64,000 nucleotides of DNA from Neobacillus nitrireducens (GCF_030915405.1 NZ_CP133262.1:496001-560000), one strand, 5' to 3'. Shown: positions 8,112-18,747, counted from the stretch's first letter. A program made the numbers and translations. Notes: generated by a model from the sequence alone, not told the origin.

Positions 8112-9938
8112 GTGCAACTTCAAGTATTGAACAGTCCTTTTAATCAGGAGCAGGCAGAGCTCCTCAACCGTATTCTCCCAACCTTGACAGAATCTCAAAA
8201 AGTCTGGTTGAGCGGGTTTTTGGCAGCGGCCCAATTTGCTTCGGTTCCCGGATCAGGAAATGTCCAAGTGGCAGATCGTCCTGTTGGGATTACCGCCCCA
8301 ACTGTTTCAAAAGATGTGACCATTCTTTTTGGCTCACAGACCGGTAACGCTCAAGGTCTTGCTAAGACGGCGGGCAAAAAACTTGAGGGAGAGGGCTTTC
8401 AAGTAACCATCCAGTCGATGAGCGATTTTAAAGCTAACAATTTAAAAAAGGTCCAAAACCTGCTGATTGTCGCGAGTACCCACGGAGAAGGTGATCCACC
8501 GGACAACGCATTGTCATTTCATGAGTTTCTTCATGGTAAGCGGGCTCCAAAGCTTGAAAATCTTCGTTACTCCGTTTTGGCGCTGGGAGACAGCTCGTAT
8601 GAGTTTTTCTGTCAAACGGGTAAAGACTTTGATACACGACTTGGGGAACTTGGTGGTACAAGGCTATATCCTCGTTTCGATTGCGATCTTGATTATGATG
8701 AGCCTGCAGCCGAATGGTTGGCTGGTGTACTTAACGGCTTAAATGAAGCTGTGGGAGGTAGTGCAGTTCCAGAATCGGAACCGGCACAAGCATCACAACT
8801 TGTTGAGTCCACGTATTCCAGAACCAATCCATTTAAGGCTGAAGTGTTGGAAAATATTAATCTGAATGGCCGCGGCTCGAATAAAGAAACACGTCACCTC
8901 GAATTATCACTCGAAGGTTCCGGGCTTACATTTGAACCAGGGGATAGTCTTGGTATTTACCCGGCGAATGATCCTGAGCTTGTTCAATTACTTCTAGAAG
9001 AAATGAATTGGGATCCGGAACAACAAGTAACTGTAAGTAAAAAGGGAGAAGTTCTTACGCTTCAAGATGCGCTCCTATCACACTTTGAAATAACTACTTT
9101 GACCAAACCACTTCTTGAGAAGGCAGCACCGCTTTCTGCAAATGAGAAGTTGCAGGACCTTGTGGCAGCAGGGAATGAGGAACAATTAAAGCAGTACCTT
9201 GAAGGACGGGATTTACTTGATTTAGTGCGTGATTTTACGCCTTGGATCGGTGCAGCACAAGAATTTATCTCCATTTTGCGTAAGATGCCGTCTCGTCTAT
9301 ATTCGATAGCGAGCAGCTTAACAGCAAATCCTGAAGAAGTTCATTTAACGATCGGTGCGGTTCGTTATGAGGCACACGGGCGTGAACGAAAAGGCGTTTG
9401 TTCTATTTTAGCTTCGGAACGTTTGCAGCCGGGTGATACAGTACCTGTGTACATTCAGCATAATGAAAACTTTAAGCTGCCACAAAATTCAGTCACTCCA
9501 ATCATTATGGTTGGTCCTGGAACAGGTGCAGCACCGTTTCGATCCTTTATGCAAGAACGTGAAGAAATCGGAGCGGAAGGAAAATCATGGATGTTCTTTG
9601 GAGACCAGCATTTTGTGACGGATTTCCTTTATCAAACCGAATGGCAAAAGTGGTTGAAATCGGGTGCGTTAACGAAAATGGATGTGGCCTTTTCTCGTGA
9701 TACAGATGAAAAAGTATATGTGCAGCATCGCATGCTAGAGCATAGTAAGGAGCTATTTGAGTGGCTTCAAGAGGGTGCACACCTGTATATTTGCGGAGAT
9801 GAAAAACACATGGCGCATGACGTCCATACTACTTTAATTGAGATCATTGAAAAAGAAGGCGGCATGAGCCGTGAACAAGCAGGAGAATATCTTGCTGAGA
9901 TGCAGCAGCAAAAACGTTATCAGCGTGACGTATACTGA
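8112..9938 (+). CDS. cysJ: Sulfite reductase [NADPH] flavoprotein alpha component
   Basis: A 608-residue diflavin reductase that passes electrons from NADPH through FAD and FMN to the CysI hemoprotein in sulfate assimilation. In order: a short N-terminal segment, the flavodoxin-like FMN domain (GSQTGNAQGLA, STHGEGDPPDNA, LGDSSYEFFC; about residues 65-210), the FAD domain (RLYSIASS near residue 398) and the NADPH domain (GPGTGAAPFRSFMQER, CGDEKHMA, C-terminal RDVY). It is almost collinear with B. subtilis CysJ, which begins MQLQV, so GTG 8112 with GAGGTGG six bases upstream is preferred over GTG 8097. cysI follows after 24 bp. Confidence 0.97.
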   Translation: MQLQVLNSPFNQEQAELLNRILPTLTESQKVWLSGFLAAAQFASVPGSGNVQVADRPVGITAPTVSKDVTILFGSQTGNAQGLAKTAGKKLEGEGFQVTIQSMSDFKANNLKKVQNLLIVASTHGEGDPPDNALSFHEFLHGKRAPKLENLRYSVLALGDSSYEFFCQTGKDFDTRLGELGGTRLYPRFDCDLDYDEPAAEWLAGVLNGLNEAVGGSAVPESEPAQASQLVESTYSRTNPFKAEVLENINLNGRGSNKETRHLELSLEGSGLTFEPGDSLGIYPANDPELVQLLLEEMNWDPEQQVTVSKKGEVLTLQDALLSHFEITTLTKPLLEKAAPLSANEKLQDLVAAGNEEQLKQYLEGRDLLDLVRDFTPWIGAAQEFISILRKMPSRLYSIASSLTANPEEVHLTIGAVRYEAHGRERKGVCSILASERLQPGDTVPVYIQHNENFKLPQNSVTPIIMVGPGTGAAPFRSFMQEREEIGAEGKSWMFFGDQHFVTDFLYQTEWQKWLKSGALTKMDVAFSRDTDEKVYVQHRMLEHSKELFEWLQEGAHLYICGDEKHMAHDVHTTLIEIIEKEGGMSREQAGEYLAEMQQQKRYQRDVY

Positions 9939-9962
9939 TTTGGGATGGAAAGGAGTTTCACC

Positions 9963-11681
9963 ATGGTTAATCAAATTTTAAAAGCACCTGAAGGCCCGCC
10001 TAGTGATGTAGAAGGTATTAAAGAAAGAAGTAATTATTTGCGGGGAACACTAAAAGAAGTAATGCTAGACCGAATGAGTGCAGGAATTCCTGAAGATGAT
10101 AACCGACTTATGAAACATCATGGCAGTTACTTACAGGATGACCGTGACCTGCGTAATGAGCGTGCCAAACAAAAACTTGAACCTGCATACCAGTTTATGC
10201 TGCGTGTCCGCTTACCAGGCGGGGTGGCTACACCTGAACAATGGCTCGTAATGGATGATCTTGCTCAAAAGAACGGGAATGGCACCTTAAAAATAACAAC
10301 ACGACAGACCTTTCAAATGCATGGTATTTTAAAGTGGAATATGAAAAATACGATTCAGGAAATCCATGCTACTCTTTTAGATACGATTGCTGCCTGTGGA
10401 GATGTAAACCGGAATGTTTTGTGCACATCAAATCCATATCAATCTGAAATCCATTCTGAAGTATATGGATGGTCAAAAAAATTAAGTGATGATTTATTAC
10501 CACGAACAAGAGCCTATCATCAAGTTTGGCTTGACGAAGAAGTAGTGGCAGGTACACCGGAAATTGAAGAAGTTGAACCAATGTATGGACCGCTTTATTT
10601 GCCGCGGAAGTTTAAAATCGGAATTGCTGTCCCGCCGGAAAATGATATTGATGTTTTTTCACAAGATCTAGCATTGATTGCCATTGTTGAGGATGGAAAA
10701 CTGATTGGTTTTAACGTCGGACTTGGTGGTGGAATGGGAAGTTCCCACGGGGACAAAGCGACCTATCCACAGCTTGCTAAGGTAATTGGTTTCTGTAAGC
10801 CAGAGCAAATTTATGATGTAGCGGAGAAAACAATCACCATTCAACGTGATTACGGTAATCGCTCAGTTAGGAAAAATGCTAGGTTCAAGTACACTGTTGA
10901 CCGCCTTGGCATTGAAACAGTTAAGGAAGAATTGGAACACAGGCTGGGCTGGAAATTGGAAGAAGCAAAACCGTTTCATTTTGATCATAACGGTGATCGT
11001 TATGGCTGGGAAAAGGGCGTAAATGGCAAATGGCATTTGACCTTGTTTATTCAAAACGGTCGAGTTGCCGATTTTGCCGATTATAAGTTAATGACTGGAT
11101 TGCGTGAAATTGCTAAAGTTCATACGGGTGAATTCCGTTTGACAACCAATCAAAATCTGATCATTGCTAATGTATCAACTCAGAAAAAGAAAATAATTAC
11201 CGAATTGATTGAACAATATGGGTTGACCGATGGCAAATATACATCAGCACTTCGCCGCAGCTCCATGGCATGTGTAGCATTGCCAACCTGTGGATTGGCA
11301 ATGGCTGAAGCAGAGCGCTATTTACCAGTACTAATTGATAAAATTGAAACAATCATTGATGAAAATGGCCTTCGAGATAAAGAAATAACCATCCGGATGA
11401 CAGGGTGTCCCAATGGCTGTGCTCGTCCGGGACTTGGTGAAATTGCTTTTATGGGTAAGGCGGTAGGCAAGTATAATATGTACCTTGGTGCCGCTTTTGA
11501 TGGAAGCCGACTAAACAAAATGTACCGAGAGAATATCGGCGAAGAAGAAATTCTAAGCGAACTGCGTGTTCTGCTTTCTCGTTATGCGAAAGAAAGAGAA
11601 GATGGTGAGCACTTCGGTGATTTTGTCATTCGTGCAGGAATCATCAAAGCTACGACTGACGGAACCAATTTTCACGATTAA
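9963..11681 (+). CDS. cysI: Sulfite reductase [NADPH] hemoprotein beta component
   Basis: A 572-residue siroheme/4Fe-4S enzyme that reduces sulfite to sulfide with six electrons. The four cluster cysteines are visible as CVALPTC (near residue 437) and CPNGC (near residue 480), together with the [12 protein letters not shown] substrate segment near residue 110. Start: ATG 9963 lies eight bases after AAGGAG; an in-frame ATG at 9945 overlaps that binding site. It forms an operon with cysJ and ends in an intrinsic terminator. No cysH or siroheme synthase gene lies next to it. Confidence 0.97.
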   Translation: MVNQILKAPEGPPSDVEGIKERSNYLRGTLKEVMLDRMSAGIPEDDNRLMKHHGSYLQDDRDLRNERAKQKLEPAYQFMLRVRLPGGVATPEQWLVMDDLAQKNGNGTLKITTRQTFQMHGILKWNMKNTIQEIHATLLDTIAACGDVNRNVLCTSNPYQSEIHSEVYGWSKKLSDDLLPRTRAYHQVWLDEEVVAGTPEIEEVEPMYGPLYLPRKFKIGIAVPPENDIDVFSQDLALIAIVEDGKLIGFNVGLGGGMGSSHGDKATYPQLAKVIGFCKPEQIYDVAEKTITIQRDYGNRSVRKNARFKYTVDRLGIETVKEELEHRLGWKLEEAKPFHFDHNGDRYGWEKGVNGKWHLTLFIQNGRVADFADYKLMTGLREIAKVHTGEFRLTTNQNLIIANVSTQKKKIITELIEQYGLTDGKYTSALRRSSMACVALPTCGLAMAEAERYLPVLIDKIETIIDENGLRDKEITIRMTGCPNGCARPGLGEIAFMGKAVGKYNMYLGAAFDGSRLNKMYRENIGEEEILSELRVLLSRYAKEREDGEHFGDFVIRAGIIKATTDGTNFHD

Positions 11682-11689
11682 TCAAATGT

Positions 11690-11720
11690 AAAAAGAGACA
11701 GGGACTTCCTGTCTCTTTTT
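11690..11720 (+). terminator. Intrinsic terminator of cysJI
   Basis: AAAAAGAGACAGG, five-base loop, CCTGTCTCTTTTT: perfect 13-bp stem with an A/T-flanked end. Confidence 0.92.
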
Positions 11721-11769
11721 GTTGGCTAAAGTGGAAAGAACAAAAGGCGGGTAATTTCCTATCCAATTA

Positions 11770-11804
11770 AAAAGGCAAACATGTCAATACCATGTTTGCC
11801 TTTT
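11770..11804 (-). terminator. Intrinsic terminator of the S1-domain gene
   Basis: AAAAGGCAAACATG, seven-base loop, CATGTTTGCCTTTT. It is symmetric, so it could act in both directions between the convergent cysI and S1-domain genes. Confidence 0.88.
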
Positions 11805-11835
11805 ACTATATGTTGATGTATTAAAAACGTTACAG

Positions 11836-12291
11836 TTATCCGCGTCTTCCGCCTCTGCCGCCCCGTTTTGTTTCAGTGCTGCGTTTTAGGGTGGATAGAT
11901 TCTCTTCACTAGCCTTTAAAAATTTAGCCATTTTGTCTTCAAAGTTTTCTTTAGGTTTAAAATTGCTTCCGCCTTTTGAACGAAAATCTTTCGAACGGCT
12001 ATCTACTCTTCCCTGACGTGGTGGTCGTTGGGAATAAGACGAGGTTTGTCCTTCGGGCTTATCTATAGCTTTTTTGATGGACAAGGCAGTCTTTCCGTCC
12101 TTCTCACTAATTACTTTTACTTCAATTAGGTCGCCAACTTTAAGATGGTCATTAACGTCTTTAACATAGCTATCCGCTACCTCACTGATATGGACTAACC
12201 CTGTTGTTCCACCAGGCAATTCTACGAATGCCCCAAAACTAGTGATGCCTGTTACTTTACCTTGTACCTTAGTACCTACCTCGATTGACAT
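11836..12291 (-). CDS. S1-domain RNA-binding protein, YabR/YugI (general stress protein 13) family
   Basis: 151 residues. An N-terminal S1 OB-fold (residues 1-75; VGTKVQGKVTGITSFGAFVELPG and GLVHISEV motifs) is followed by a basic, low-complexity tail ending RGGRGGRRG, an RGG-type RNA-contacting segment. Relatives bind ribosomes or mRNA and are stress-induced. The start ATG has an AGGAGG upstream on the minus strand, and a sigma-A promoter is visible at 12330-12359. Whether it is YabR or YugI cannot be settled from sequence alone. Confidence 0.9.
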   Translation of the reverse strand: MSIEVGTKVQGKVTGITSFGAFVELPGGTTGLVHISEVADSYVKDVNDHLKVGDLIEVKVISEKDGKTALSIKKAIDKPEGQTSSYSQRPPRQGRVDSRSKDFRSKGGSNFKPKENFEDKMAKFLKASEENLSTLKRSTETKRGGRGGRRG

Positions 12292-12329
12292 AAAAAAGTG
12301 TTCCTCCTCAATAATGTTACAACTACCTC

Positions 12330-12359
12330 ATTATAACAAATAGATAGGGATAATATCAA
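12330..12359 (-). promoter_or_regulatory. Sigma-A promoter of the S1-domain gene
   Basis: Read on the minus strand: TTGATA, 18 bases, TATAAT, about 40 bp upstream of the start codon. Confidence 0.7.
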
Positions 12360-12370
12360 TTCTTTCCTGT

Positions 12371-12383
12371 AGTGCCTGACACC
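12371..12383 (+). repeat. GGTGCCTGACACC-type repeat, copy 1
   Basis: AGTGCCTGACACC followed by a run of eight T. It lies between the divergent S1-domain and hemerythrin-like genes. First of eight copies of this 13-mer in the window. Confidence 0.75.
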
Positions 12384-12493
12384 TTTTTTTTGAAACGTTC
12401 TTAAATTCTAAAGTTTAATGATGAGTGATATGGAATAGAATATAAAGATTACCATTTTTTAGTTAAAAAATATTAGGGCAATTAAGGAGTGAA

Positions 12494-12925
12494 ATGACTT
12501 TGTCAGGTCCAAGTTTAAGAAAACGGGATGCTCATTCATCCATTCATGAAGCAGCACTCAATGAGGCACTTGAGTTAAGAGAATTATTTCAGAGATGTCT
12601 AGAAGATAATGAAACGGAAAAGGCATTACAGGTGATTGAGGTAGCGATTGAACACTGGGAATCAAGGACATTGAAACATGCGGAGGCGGAAGAGGAAGGG
12701 CTATATAAGGATATTGTGGATGAGAATCCAGATATGATCTCAACTGTGATTCAGTTAACACGGGATCATGATCTTATGCGCAGGATTGTAGAAACCTTGA
12801 AAAATAGACTTCAATCACAACAGCCTGACCAACAAATGGTTACATTACTAGATAGTCTTGTCATCATTGATGAAATCCATAATGCAGATGAAATGAATAA
12901 ACTTCTTAACCACGGAGAAAAATAA
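12494..12925 (+). CDS. Hemerythrin-like (HHE domain) protein heading the nar cluster
   Basis: A 143-residue all-helical protein with the spaced His/Glu residues of a hemerythrin-like di-iron site (H near residues 14, 18, 56, 63, 96 and 134 with nearby E/D). Such proteins bind O2 or NO or handle iron. It is the first gene of a tight same-strand run leading into narG, so a role in sensing or detoxifying NO formed during nitrate respiration is a reasonable inference. ATG lies five bases after AAGGAG. No FNR-type TGTGA-N6-TCACA site is visible upstream. Confidence 0.8.
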   Translation: MTLSGPSLRKRDAHSSIHEAALNEALELRELFQRCLEDNETEKALQVIEVAIEHWESRTLKHAEAEEEGLYKDIVDENPDMISTVIQLTRDHDLMRRIVETLKNRLQSQQPDQQMVTLLDSLVIIDEIHNADEMNKLLNHGEK

Positions 12926-12963
12926 GCAGGAAAATTTGGGTAAAACAGGAAGTGAGGGTGAAA

Positions 12964-13275
12964 ATGAGCAATCCACAGGAACTCGAGGAAAAGTTATTAC
13001 GGTTTGCGGCACCGGAATTATTTAAACAATTGACCGATATATTCTCAAGTTATCATATCCAACCTTACGATATCCACGGGACAGTCAAAAAAGATGAAAC
13101 AGGCTATGATATCACCTTAAGATTTTCGCAATCATTTTCGCAATCTATTTCCACGCATGTGAGCTTTGAACAAGCGATGAACCCCGATGAACAGGTGGAA
13201 CATTTTTTTAAAGAAGCAGCTGAGAAATGTAAATCACTGTTAATCTCGGATTATTATAAAATGATTAGACTGTAA
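12964..13275 (+). CDS. Conserved-context small protein in nar cluster
   Basis: About 103 residues, soluble, mixed alpha/beta, with a repeated FSQSFSQS segment. I do not recognise the family. ATG 12964 is preferred because GAGGGTG lies four to ten bases upstream; GTG 12952 overlaps that site. It lies 38 bp after the hemerythrin gene and 7 bp before the next gene, so it is almost surely co-transcribed with narGHJI. Function unknown; an accessory role in nitrate reductase expression or maturation is only inferred from context. Confidence 0.75.
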   Translation: MSNPQELEEKLLRFAAPELFKQLTDIFSSYHIQPYDIHGTVKKDETGYDITLRFSQSFSQSISTHVSFEQAMNPDEQVEHFFKEAAEKCKSLLISDYYKMIRL

Positions 13276-13282
13276 GAAGGAG

Positions 13283-13582
13283 ATGACGGGACCATTGTTT
13301 TCATTTGAAAATGATCATTTACTTATCGATGATCGAGAGGATTTAATTGCAGTACTTAGAATGCGCTTTGGGGAATTATCTGGAGTATTAATACAAGAAA
13401 TCTATGAAATAGATGATATGAATACGTTGCAGAGGCTAATTCTTGCAGCTGCCAATGCAGCCAATTGGGATATCTTTCTGGAAGAGTTACAAAGCGGGAA
13501 AGAATCATTCCGACTTTTAGGTGAAGAGTTTAACCCATTAGCAGATATATTGAGAGGAAGTGATGACAGCGATGCAGTCTAA
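13283..13582 (+). CDS. Small protein overlapping narG start, DUF4351-like segment
   Basis: 99 residues. The central segment (RFGELS, then IYEIDDMNTLQRLILAA) resembles the short helical DUF4351-type module often found at the C terminus of Rpn-type nucleases, but no nuclease domain is present. ATG 13283 abuts AAGGAG directly, so TTG 13295 (12 bases away) may be the real start. It overlaps the start of narG by about 20 bp, which suggests translational coupling. Function unknown. Confidence 0.65.
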   Translation: MTGPLFSFENDHLLIDDREDLIAVLRMRFGELSGVLIQEIYEIDDMNTLQRLILAAANAANWDIFLEELQSGKESFRLLGEEFNPLADILRGSDDSDAV

Positions 13583-16500
13583 AAAAAATAACCTCCTTCA
13601 TTCTCTTAAACATTTAGTGCGCGGGGAACGAATTAATGGGGGGTGGACAGAAGAGAACCCTCGTCCCCGGGATTGGGAGGAGGTCTACCGACGACGCTGG
13701 CAGCATGATAAAGTCGTTCGTTCGACACACGGGGTGAACTGCACTGGCTCCTGCAGTTGGAAGATTCATGTTAAGGATGGGATAATCGCTTGGGAAACTC
13801 AGCAAACGGATTATCCATCAACTGGTGATGATTTCCCGGAATATGAACCAAGAGGCTGTCCGCGTGGAGCCAGTTTTTCCTGGTATACATATAGCCCCAC
13901 TCGTGTGAAATACCCGTATGTTCGCGGAGATTTGTATGCATTGTGGCAAGACGAACTAACCCGGGCCAGTAACCCTATTGAAGCATGGGAAAATATTGTG
14001 ACCGATCCGAAAAAACGCGAACAATATGTGCAGGCTCGTGGGAAAGGCGGATTTGTCCGGGGCACGTGGAAAGACGTTTGTCTGATGATTGCAGCCTCGA
14101 CTATTTATACAATTAAAAAATATGGCCCGGACCGTGTTGTTGGGTTTAGCCCCATTCCTGCGATGTCGATGGTCAGTTATTCCGGTGGAACGAGATTTTT
14201 ATCATTAATTGGCGGGACCATTTTAAGCTTTTACGATTGGTATGCCGATCTTCCGCCTGCATCCCCTCAAGTATGGGGGGATCAAACGGATGTTCCTGAA
14301 AGTGGGGATTGGTATAATTCAAAGTATTTCATTATTTGGGGAACGAATATCCCGCAAACAAGAACTCCTGATGCCCATTTTATGGTGGAATCACGCTATA
14401 ACGGAACGAAAGTAGTCGGTGTTAGTCCTGACTATGCGGAATATGATAAGTTCGCCGATATGTGGCTGCCGGCCAAGGCCGGGACCGATGGGGCCCTTGC
14501 GATGGCAATGACGCATGTCATTTTAAAGGAATTTTATGTGGATCAAGAAACACCCTATTTTAGTGGATATGCAAAACAATATACTGATTTGCCCTATCTT
14601 GTTACGTTAACGAAAAAGAATGGCAGCTATCGATCCGATCGTTTTTTACGAGCATCTGATATTTCTGACCAAGAAGATAAATTAGGTGACTGGAAAACTG
14701 TGGTCTGGGATGAAAAGCTAAAGAAATTTGCCATTCCAAATGGCAGCCAAGGTTTTAGATGGGATGAAGGTAATAAGTGGAATTTAGATTTAGCGGCGGA
14801 AGACGGTTCACAAATTAGTCCCCAGCTTAGCTTATTAAATGAAAAAGATGATGTAGCAATGGTTGAATTCCCGTATTTTGCTGAAATTGAGGGCGGAAAA
14901 AGCGAACGTGGTGTTCCGATAAAGCGTATTAAGGACCAATCTGGAAATGAACTAATCGTTACGACTGTCTACGATTTGATGCTTGCGCATACGGGGGTAA
15001 ACCGAGGTCTTCCAGGTGATTACCCTGTTGATTATCATGATGCAAATAAGCCCTATACACCGGCATGGCAGGAAAGTATTACAGGTGTGAATCAAGCACA
15101 TGTAATCCAGGTGGCCAGAGAATTTGCTGATAATGCTGCCCGAACGCAAGGAAAATCTATGATTGCAATGGGCGGCGGCACAAACCACTGGTTCCACAGT
15201 GATCAAATCTACCGGTCGATTTTGAATCTCGTCTTATTAACGGGTTCGCAAGGGGTAAATGGCGGCGGTTGGGCCCATTATGTTGGCCAGGAGAAGGTTC
15301 GTCCTTTGGAAGGATTTTCGCAAATTGCGTTTGCGAATGATTGGGTAAAATCACCACGCTTTATGAACGGGACATCCTTCTTTTATTTTGCGACGGAACA
15401 ATTTCGCTATGAATATGATGCCAACGATTCACAAACGGATTGGGGAAGCCAATATGCAAAAATGCATCCTGCTGATTTTAATGCGATGTCAGCACGTTTA
15501 GGCTGGCTGCCAAGCTTTCCACAGCTTTCACAAAATTCACTGGAAGTGATGAAAGAGGCGAGATCACGGACGGTTAACGACCTTGCATTGATTGAAGATG
15601 TGGCGAAGCAGCTAAAAGAAGGTAAGCTTGATTTTGCGATTGAAAATCCGAATGACCCGCGTAACTTTCCGCGTGTGTTTTTTAATTGGCGCTCAAATTT
15701 GCTGGGTGACAGTGGAAAGGGCCACGAGTACTTTGTGAAACATTTAATTGGCTCAAAGGATTCAGTCCTTTCAGAGGTTGAAAACTCGTGGCAGCCAAAA
15801 GATGTGAATATTACCGAAACGCCGCCAGAAGGTAAGACCGACCTTTTTGTAAGTATGGATTTCCGAATGACTAGCTCAGGACTGTTTTCAGATATTATTT
15901 TGCCTGCAGCGACCTGGTATGAAAAATATGATATAAGCAGCACAGATCTACATCCATTTGTGCATCCATTTAATGCGGCGATTAACCCTCCATGGGAGAC
16001 GAGAAGTGATTGGGATGCATTCCGAGAAATAGCTAAGGTTTTCTCTGAACTTGCTAAGGAACATCTTCCTGCCCAAGAAGACTTGATTATGTCTCCGCTT
16101 GCTCATGATACGATTAATGAAATTGCCCAGCCATTTGGAAAAGTGAAAGACTGGCGGAAGGGCGAAGTGGAGGCAATTCCTGGGAAAACTATGCCAAACT
16201 TCACGATTTTAAAACGGGATTATCCTCATGTCTATGATATGTGGATCACGGTCGGGCCCAATATTAAGAATGGATATGGAACAAAGGGTGTTCGTATTCC
16301 AGGCGATAAAGTGTACAAGGAATTACTCAGTCGACTTGGAACGTCCAAGCATGAAGGGATCGGAAAGGGTTATCCAGATTTATATTCTGATAAAAAGGCA
16401 ATCAATGCCATCCTGTTAATGTCCGGTGCCACAAACGGGAAACGGGCGGTTGAAGGCTGGAAGTCGATGGAGGAAAAAACGGGTAAAAAGCTTGCACATA

Positions 16501-17255
16501 TTTCAGAGGGGCGCGAAGAGGAGGATTATACACTCGATGCATTAACAATCCAGCCGCGCCAAGCCATATCAACACCTGTTTGGAGTGGCCTCGAAAATGA
16601 TAATCGCCGCTATTCGCCGTTCACGGTAAATAAGGAATACCATATTCCATGGCATACACTTACGGGACGGCAAAGCTTTTATCTCGATCATGAAGTTATG
16701 CTTGATTATGGCGAGGGACTTCCCTTGTATATCCCGCCAATTTCTAAGGGACCTTTTATTAAAGGTGAAAAGGAAGTGGAGAATCAAGGGAAATCGATTA
16801 CGCTTCGCTATATGACTCCCCACCAAAAGTGGGGCATTCATACCATGTTTACGGATACAACCAATATGATTCAGTTATTCCGGGGCTGGCAGGTGGTGTG
16901 GATGAATGAAGAGGACGGGGCAGAAATCGGCATAAAGGATAATGATTGGATTGAACTTTACAATCGTAATGGTGTCGTTGTCGCCAGAGCTGTATTAACG
17001 TACCGGATGCCGCGCGGGGCTGTCTATATGCATCATGCACAGGATCGAACCATGGGTGTGCCGGGTAATACCATTAATAAAACTCGTGGTGGGACACACA
17101 ACAGCGTGACGAGAATTTACCCAAAAGCCACTCATATGATTGGCGGGTATTCGCAACTAAGCTACGGGTTTAATTATTATGGTCCCACAGGAAGTCAGAG
17201 GGACACATTGACGATTGTCCGGCCATTAAAGGAGGTCGATTGGCTTGAAAATTAA
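13563..17255 (+). CDS. narG: Respiratory nitrate reductase alpha chain
   Basis: About 1230 residues, the normal NarG length. This molybdopterin-guanine-dinucleotide enzyme reduces nitrate to nitrite at the cytoplasmic face of the membrane. The N-terminal HGVNCTGSCSW and RGCPRGA segments hold the His/Cys ligands of the FS0 4Fe-4S cluster; the Asp that ligates Mo in NarG enzymes is expected in the segment WGTNIPQTRTPDAHFM. No twin-arginine signal is present, consistent with a cytoplasmic-facing enzyme. ATG 13563 is chosen with AGAGG five bases upstream. It overlaps narH by 11 bp. Confidence 0.97.
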   Translation: MTAMQSKKNNLLHSLKHLVRGERINGGWTEENPRPRDWEEVYRRRWQHDKVVRSTHGVNCTGSCSWKIHVKDGIIAWETQQTDYPSTGDDFPEYEPRGCPRGASFSWYTYSPTRVKYPYVRGDLYALWQDELTRASNPIEAWENIVTDPKKREQYVQARGKGGFVRGTWKDVCLMIAASTIYTIKKYGPDRVVGFSPIPAMSMVSYSGGTRFLSLIGGTILSFYDWYADLPPASPQVWGDQTDVPESGDWYNSKYFIIWGTNIPQTRTPDAHFMVESRYNGTKVVGVSPDYAEYDKFADMWLPAKAGTDGALAMAMTHVILKEFYVDQETPYFSGYAKQYTDLPYLVTLTKKNGSYRSDRFLRASDISDQEDKLGDWKTVVWDEKLKKFAIPNGSQGFRWDEGNKWNLDLAAEDGSQISPQLSLLNEKDDVAMVEFPYFAEIEGGKSERGVPIKRIKDQSGNELIVTTVYDLMLAHTGVNRGLPGDYPVDYHDANKPYTPAWQESITGVNQAHVIQVAREFADNAARTQGKSMIAMGGGTNHWFHSDQIYRSILNLVLLTGSQGVNGGGWAHYVGQEKVRPLEGFSQIAFANDWVKSPRFMNGTSFFYFATEQFRYEYDANDSQTDWGSQYAKMHPADFNAMSARLGWLPSFPQLSQNSLEVMKEARSRTVNDLALIEDVAKQLKEGKLDFAIENPNDPRNFPRVFFNWRSNLLGDSGKGHEYFVKHLIGSKDSVLSEVENSWQPKDVNITETPPEGKTDLFVSMDFRMTSSGLFSDIILPAATWYEKYDISSTDLHPFVHPFNAAINPPWETRSDWDAFREIAKVFSELAKEHLPAQEDLIMSPLAHDTINEIAQPFGKVKDWRKGEVEAIPGKTMPNFTILKRDYPHVYDMWITVGPNIKNGYGTKGVRIPGDKVYKELLSRLGTSKHEGIGKGYPDLYSDKKAINAILLMSGATNGKRAVEGWKSMEEKTGKKLAHISEGREEEDYTLDALTIQPRQAISTPVWSGLENDNRRYSPFTVNKEYHIPWHTLTGRQSFYLDHEVMLDYGEGLPLYIPPISKGPFIKGEKEVENQGKSITLRYMTPHQKWGIHTMFTDTTNMIQLFRGWQVVWMNEEDGAEIGIKDNDWIELYNRNGVVVARAVLTYRMPRGAVYMHHAQDRTMGVPGNTINKTRGGTHNSVTRIYPKATHMIGGYSQLSYGFNYYGPTGSQRDTLTIVRPLKEVDWLEN

Positions 17256-18747
17256 AGCACAAGTGGCAATGGTCATGCACCTTGATAAATGTATTGGCTG
17301 TCATACTTGTTCTGTTACCTGTAAAAATGTCTGGACAAACCGCCCAGGGATGGAATACGTCTGGTATAACAATGTGGAGACACGACCAGGGCCCGGTTAT
17401 CCCAAAGAATGGGAGAATACCGACCGCTACAAGGGCGGCTGGGTCATGCGAAATGGAAAATTACATTTAAGAGCAGGGGGACCTATCTCGAAGCTAGCAA
17501 ATATTTTTTACAATCCCAATATGGCTGAATTAGACGATTTTTATGAGCCATGGACGTACGATTTTCAACATTTGCATAATAGCCCGAAGAAAGAAAATTT
17601 ACCGGTGGCACGGCCGAAGTCGATGATTACAGGTAAATTTATGGATAAACCTGAATGGGGCCCTAACTGGGATGATGACCTAGCGGGGGGCAGTGCCGTG
17701 GTTCCGATGGATCCCAATGTCCAAAAGATTCAGGAACATATAGCAATGGAATATGAAAAGACATTCATGATGTATTTGCCAAGAATTTGTGAGCATTGTC
17801 TTAATCCATCTTGCGTGGCCTCGTGCCCTACTGGTGCTTTATATAAAAGGGATGAGGATGGGATTGTCCTTGTCGACCAGGATGCCTGCCGGGGCTGGCG
17901 TTTCTGCCAGAATGGCTGTCCCTATCATAAGGTGTATTACAATTGGAATACCCATAAAGCAGAGAAATGTAATTTCTGTTATCCACGGACGGAAGCCGGA
18001 CTCCCGACGATATGTTCAGAAACCTGTGTGGGCCGGATTCGCTATATCGGAGTTGTATTATATGATGCAGACAGGGTGAAAGAAGCTGCGTCTGTTGAAG
18101 ATCCAAAGGAATTGTATGAAGCACAGCTCTCGGTATTTCTAGATCCGTTTGACCCTAAGATAATTGAGGAGGCAGAAAAACAGGGAATCAATCATAGCTG
18201 GATTGAGAGTGCACAGGCTTCACCTGTCTATAAGATGGCGATGAAGTGGAAAATCGCGTTGCCGCTTCACCCGGAATATCGGACATTGCCAATGGTTTGG
18301 TATGTTCCGCCACTCAGCCCAATCATGAATCATATTACGAATGAAAATGAGTTGAGTGCCGATGGTTATATACCGGCTGTTGATCAAATGCGGATTCCAA
18401 TGGAATACTTAGCATCCTTGTTATCTGCAGACGACACGGATGTAATCCGCAGAGTCCTATTAAAAATGGCAGCCATGCGCGTTCATATGCGTGAAAAGAC
18501 GGTGGGTGGGGCCGATAAACTGAAGGTCAGCAAGCTTTTAGAAGAAGCGAAAACAACACCGGAGGAGCTTGAAGAGATGGCGCGCTTACTTGCCGTGGCC
18601 AAATATAACGAACGATTTGTCATTCCAACCGGCCGCCGTGAAATGGATGGGGATTTACATTATAAGCAGGGTTCCTGCAGCATTGAAGATATAGCACCGG
18701 CTGAAGGAATGACGACATATCCATATGAAAGAAGTGAAAGTCAATGA
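17245..18747 (+). CDS. narH: Respiratory nitrate reductase beta chain
   Basis: A 500-residue ferredoxin-like electron-transfer subunit that links NarI hemes to NarG. Four cysteine clusters are visible: [11 protein letters not shown] (residue 12 on), [26 protein letters not shown] and CNFC with CSETC. The Trp in CRGW replaces a Cys, the signature of the one 3Fe-4S centre in NarH. It starts at TTG nine bases after GGAGG inside narG, and its stop overlaps the narJ start (ATGA). Confidence 0.97.
   Translation: MKIKAQVAMVMHLDKCIGCHTCSVTCKNVWTNRPGMEYVWYNNVETRPGPGYPKEWENTDRYKGGWVMRNGKLHLRAGGPISKLANIFYNPNMAELDDFYEPWTYDFQHLHNSPKKENLPVARPKSMITGKFMDKPEWGPNWDDDLAGGSAVVPMDPNVQKIQEHIAMEYEKTFMMYLPRICEHCLNPSCVASCPTGALYKRDEDGIVLVDQDACRGWRFCQNGCPYHKVYYNWNTHKAEKCNFCYPRTEAGLPTICSETCVGRIRYIGVVLYDADRVKEAASVEDPKELYEAQLSVFLDPFDPKIIEEAEKQGINHSWIESAQASPVYKMAMKWKIALPLHPEYRTLPMVWYVPPLSPIMNHITNENELSADGYIPAVDQMRIPMEYLASLLSADDTDVIRRVLLKMAAMRVHMREKTVGGADKLKVSKLLEEAKTTPEELEEMARLLAVAKYNERFVIPTGRREMDGDLHYKQGSCSIEDIAPAEGMTTYPYERSESQ

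Noticed and set aside
12384..12493. FNR box upstream of the nar cluster
   Set aside because: I searched for TGTGA-N6-TCACA by eye and found no acceptable match.
15407..15943. 178-residue minus-strand open frame
   Set aside because: Antisense within narG; no ribosome binding site and no recognisable motif.
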